Below are positions 63,649-64,000 of a stretch of 64,000 nucleotides of DNA, one piece after another. The DNA comes from Seison nebaliae (lineage: Eukaryota > Rotifera > Pararotatoria > Seisonacea > Seisonidae): positions 94,276 to 158,275 of the forward strand of contig JALJEE010001081.1 in the NCBI GenBank assembly GCA_023231475.1, read 5' to 3'. The translations under genes and the position numbers were made by a program. The notes under the pieces are model-generated. The model did not search any database. It was not told the origin of the DNA and saw only the letters and a list, made by a program, of their open reading frames with translations. Numbering within the stretch: the first letter of the stretch is position 1; each line of letters begins with the position of its first letter.

Positions 63649-63865
63649 ATGTATTTGGATATTAATAAATTGTTTAATAATTCTGATGATGTGGACGACG
63701 AAGAGTTGTCCGAAATTGACAATAATGTTGATTGTGTTATGAATAATATAATTGACATTTAGTTCCGGAGCGGCGGAAAAGCCAATTTTTGAAGACAAGA
63801 GAGGAAGGGGAAGACCGAAAGGTTCTAAAAATATCTGTACACCTTTCACGAATAAAAGAATGTAG
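63649..63865 (+). CDS. Candidate AT-hook mini-protein
   Basis: Exons 63649-63704 and 63763-63865 join across a 58-nt intron (GTTGTC...TTTAG) to a 52-aa acidic-then-basic protein. The first half is acidic (LFNNSDDVDDED). The second carries a clear AT-hook core, RGRGRPKGSKN, which binds the minor groove of AT-rich DNA as in HMGA proteins. It ends with TAG after KRM. Read without the splice, the first frame stops before the AT-hook. The junction is inferred from frame alone and the gene might extend beyond what I see, so treat the model as tentative; the AT-hook itself is plain. Confidence 0.45.
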
Positions 63866-64000
63866 GATGGACAACAGCTGTAATTAACCTACAACGAACT
63901 CCAACTACCATTCCCGCCATATAATGTACATTAACAAGCAATATAAATCAGATAATATACATTCACTGCCAGGCATAAAATGCAGCCGTACACACAAACT
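63866..64000. other. Window end
   Basis: Short tail after the AT-hook candidate; nothing recognisable. Confidence 0.5.

Overview
The window is nuclear DNA from an invertebrate bilaterian animal. It is AT-rich, CpG is not obviously depleted, and genes are split by very short introns (mostly 40-66 nt). Recognisable genes include RasGRF, Osa/ARID1, Fer3, HDDC2, ODF3, IDH3A, a PIAS/SIZ-type SUMO ligase, an RBBP4/7-like protein, Sec61-gamma and AP-1 gamma. I cannot fix the phylum. Homopolymer-rich proteins and compact introns resemble some mites, but two axoneme-type genes (LRRIQ1-like and ODF3) argue for a lineage that still has motile cilia or flagellate sperm. I recognised no transposase, reverse transcriptase, viral gene, tRNA, rRNA or CRISPR array.

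Layout. 1-10688: no supported gene, only microsatellites. 10689-16635 (-): RasGRF in 25 coding exons. 16636-19084: nothing supported. 19085-21865 (-): secreted four-FAS1 fasciclin. 21866-26799: nothing supported. 26800-27237 (+): small secreted PAN/apple-like protein. 27394-27835 (-) and 28302-28829 (+): divergent pair of Ly6/three-finger proteins. 28928-29876 (-): HDDC2. 29980-34569 (+): LRR and IQ protein, LRRIQ1-like. 34845-36074 (-): Fer3-type bHLH factor. 37003-38074 (-): ODF3/SHIPPO protein. 39111-47708 (-): Osa/ARID1 in two huge exons. 47709-52353: no firm gene. 52354-53421 (-): IDH3A. 53525-56792 (-): SP-RING SUMO ligase. 57170-58909 (+): RBBP4/7-like WD40 protein. 59089-59353 (+): Sec61-gamma. 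60284-63008 (+): AP-1 gamma adaptin. 63649-63865 (+): candidate AT-hook mini-gene.

The genes do not form one pathway. There is a chromatin/transcription cluster (Osa, RBBP4/7-like, PIAS/SIZ-type, Fer3, AT-hook), a secretory/trafficking pair (Sec61-gamma, AP-1 gamma), and a surface or secreted group (fasciclin, PAN-like, two Ly6).

The most unusual signal is in splicing. Of the 54 introns I could place by reading frame and homology, 49 begin with GTT instead of the animal GTRAGT consensus. The base before the donor is usually A, and +5 G is rare. Several genes also have an acceptor-like pyrimidine-AG within 35 nt upstream of the start codon, which means either 5' UTR introns or trans-splicing.
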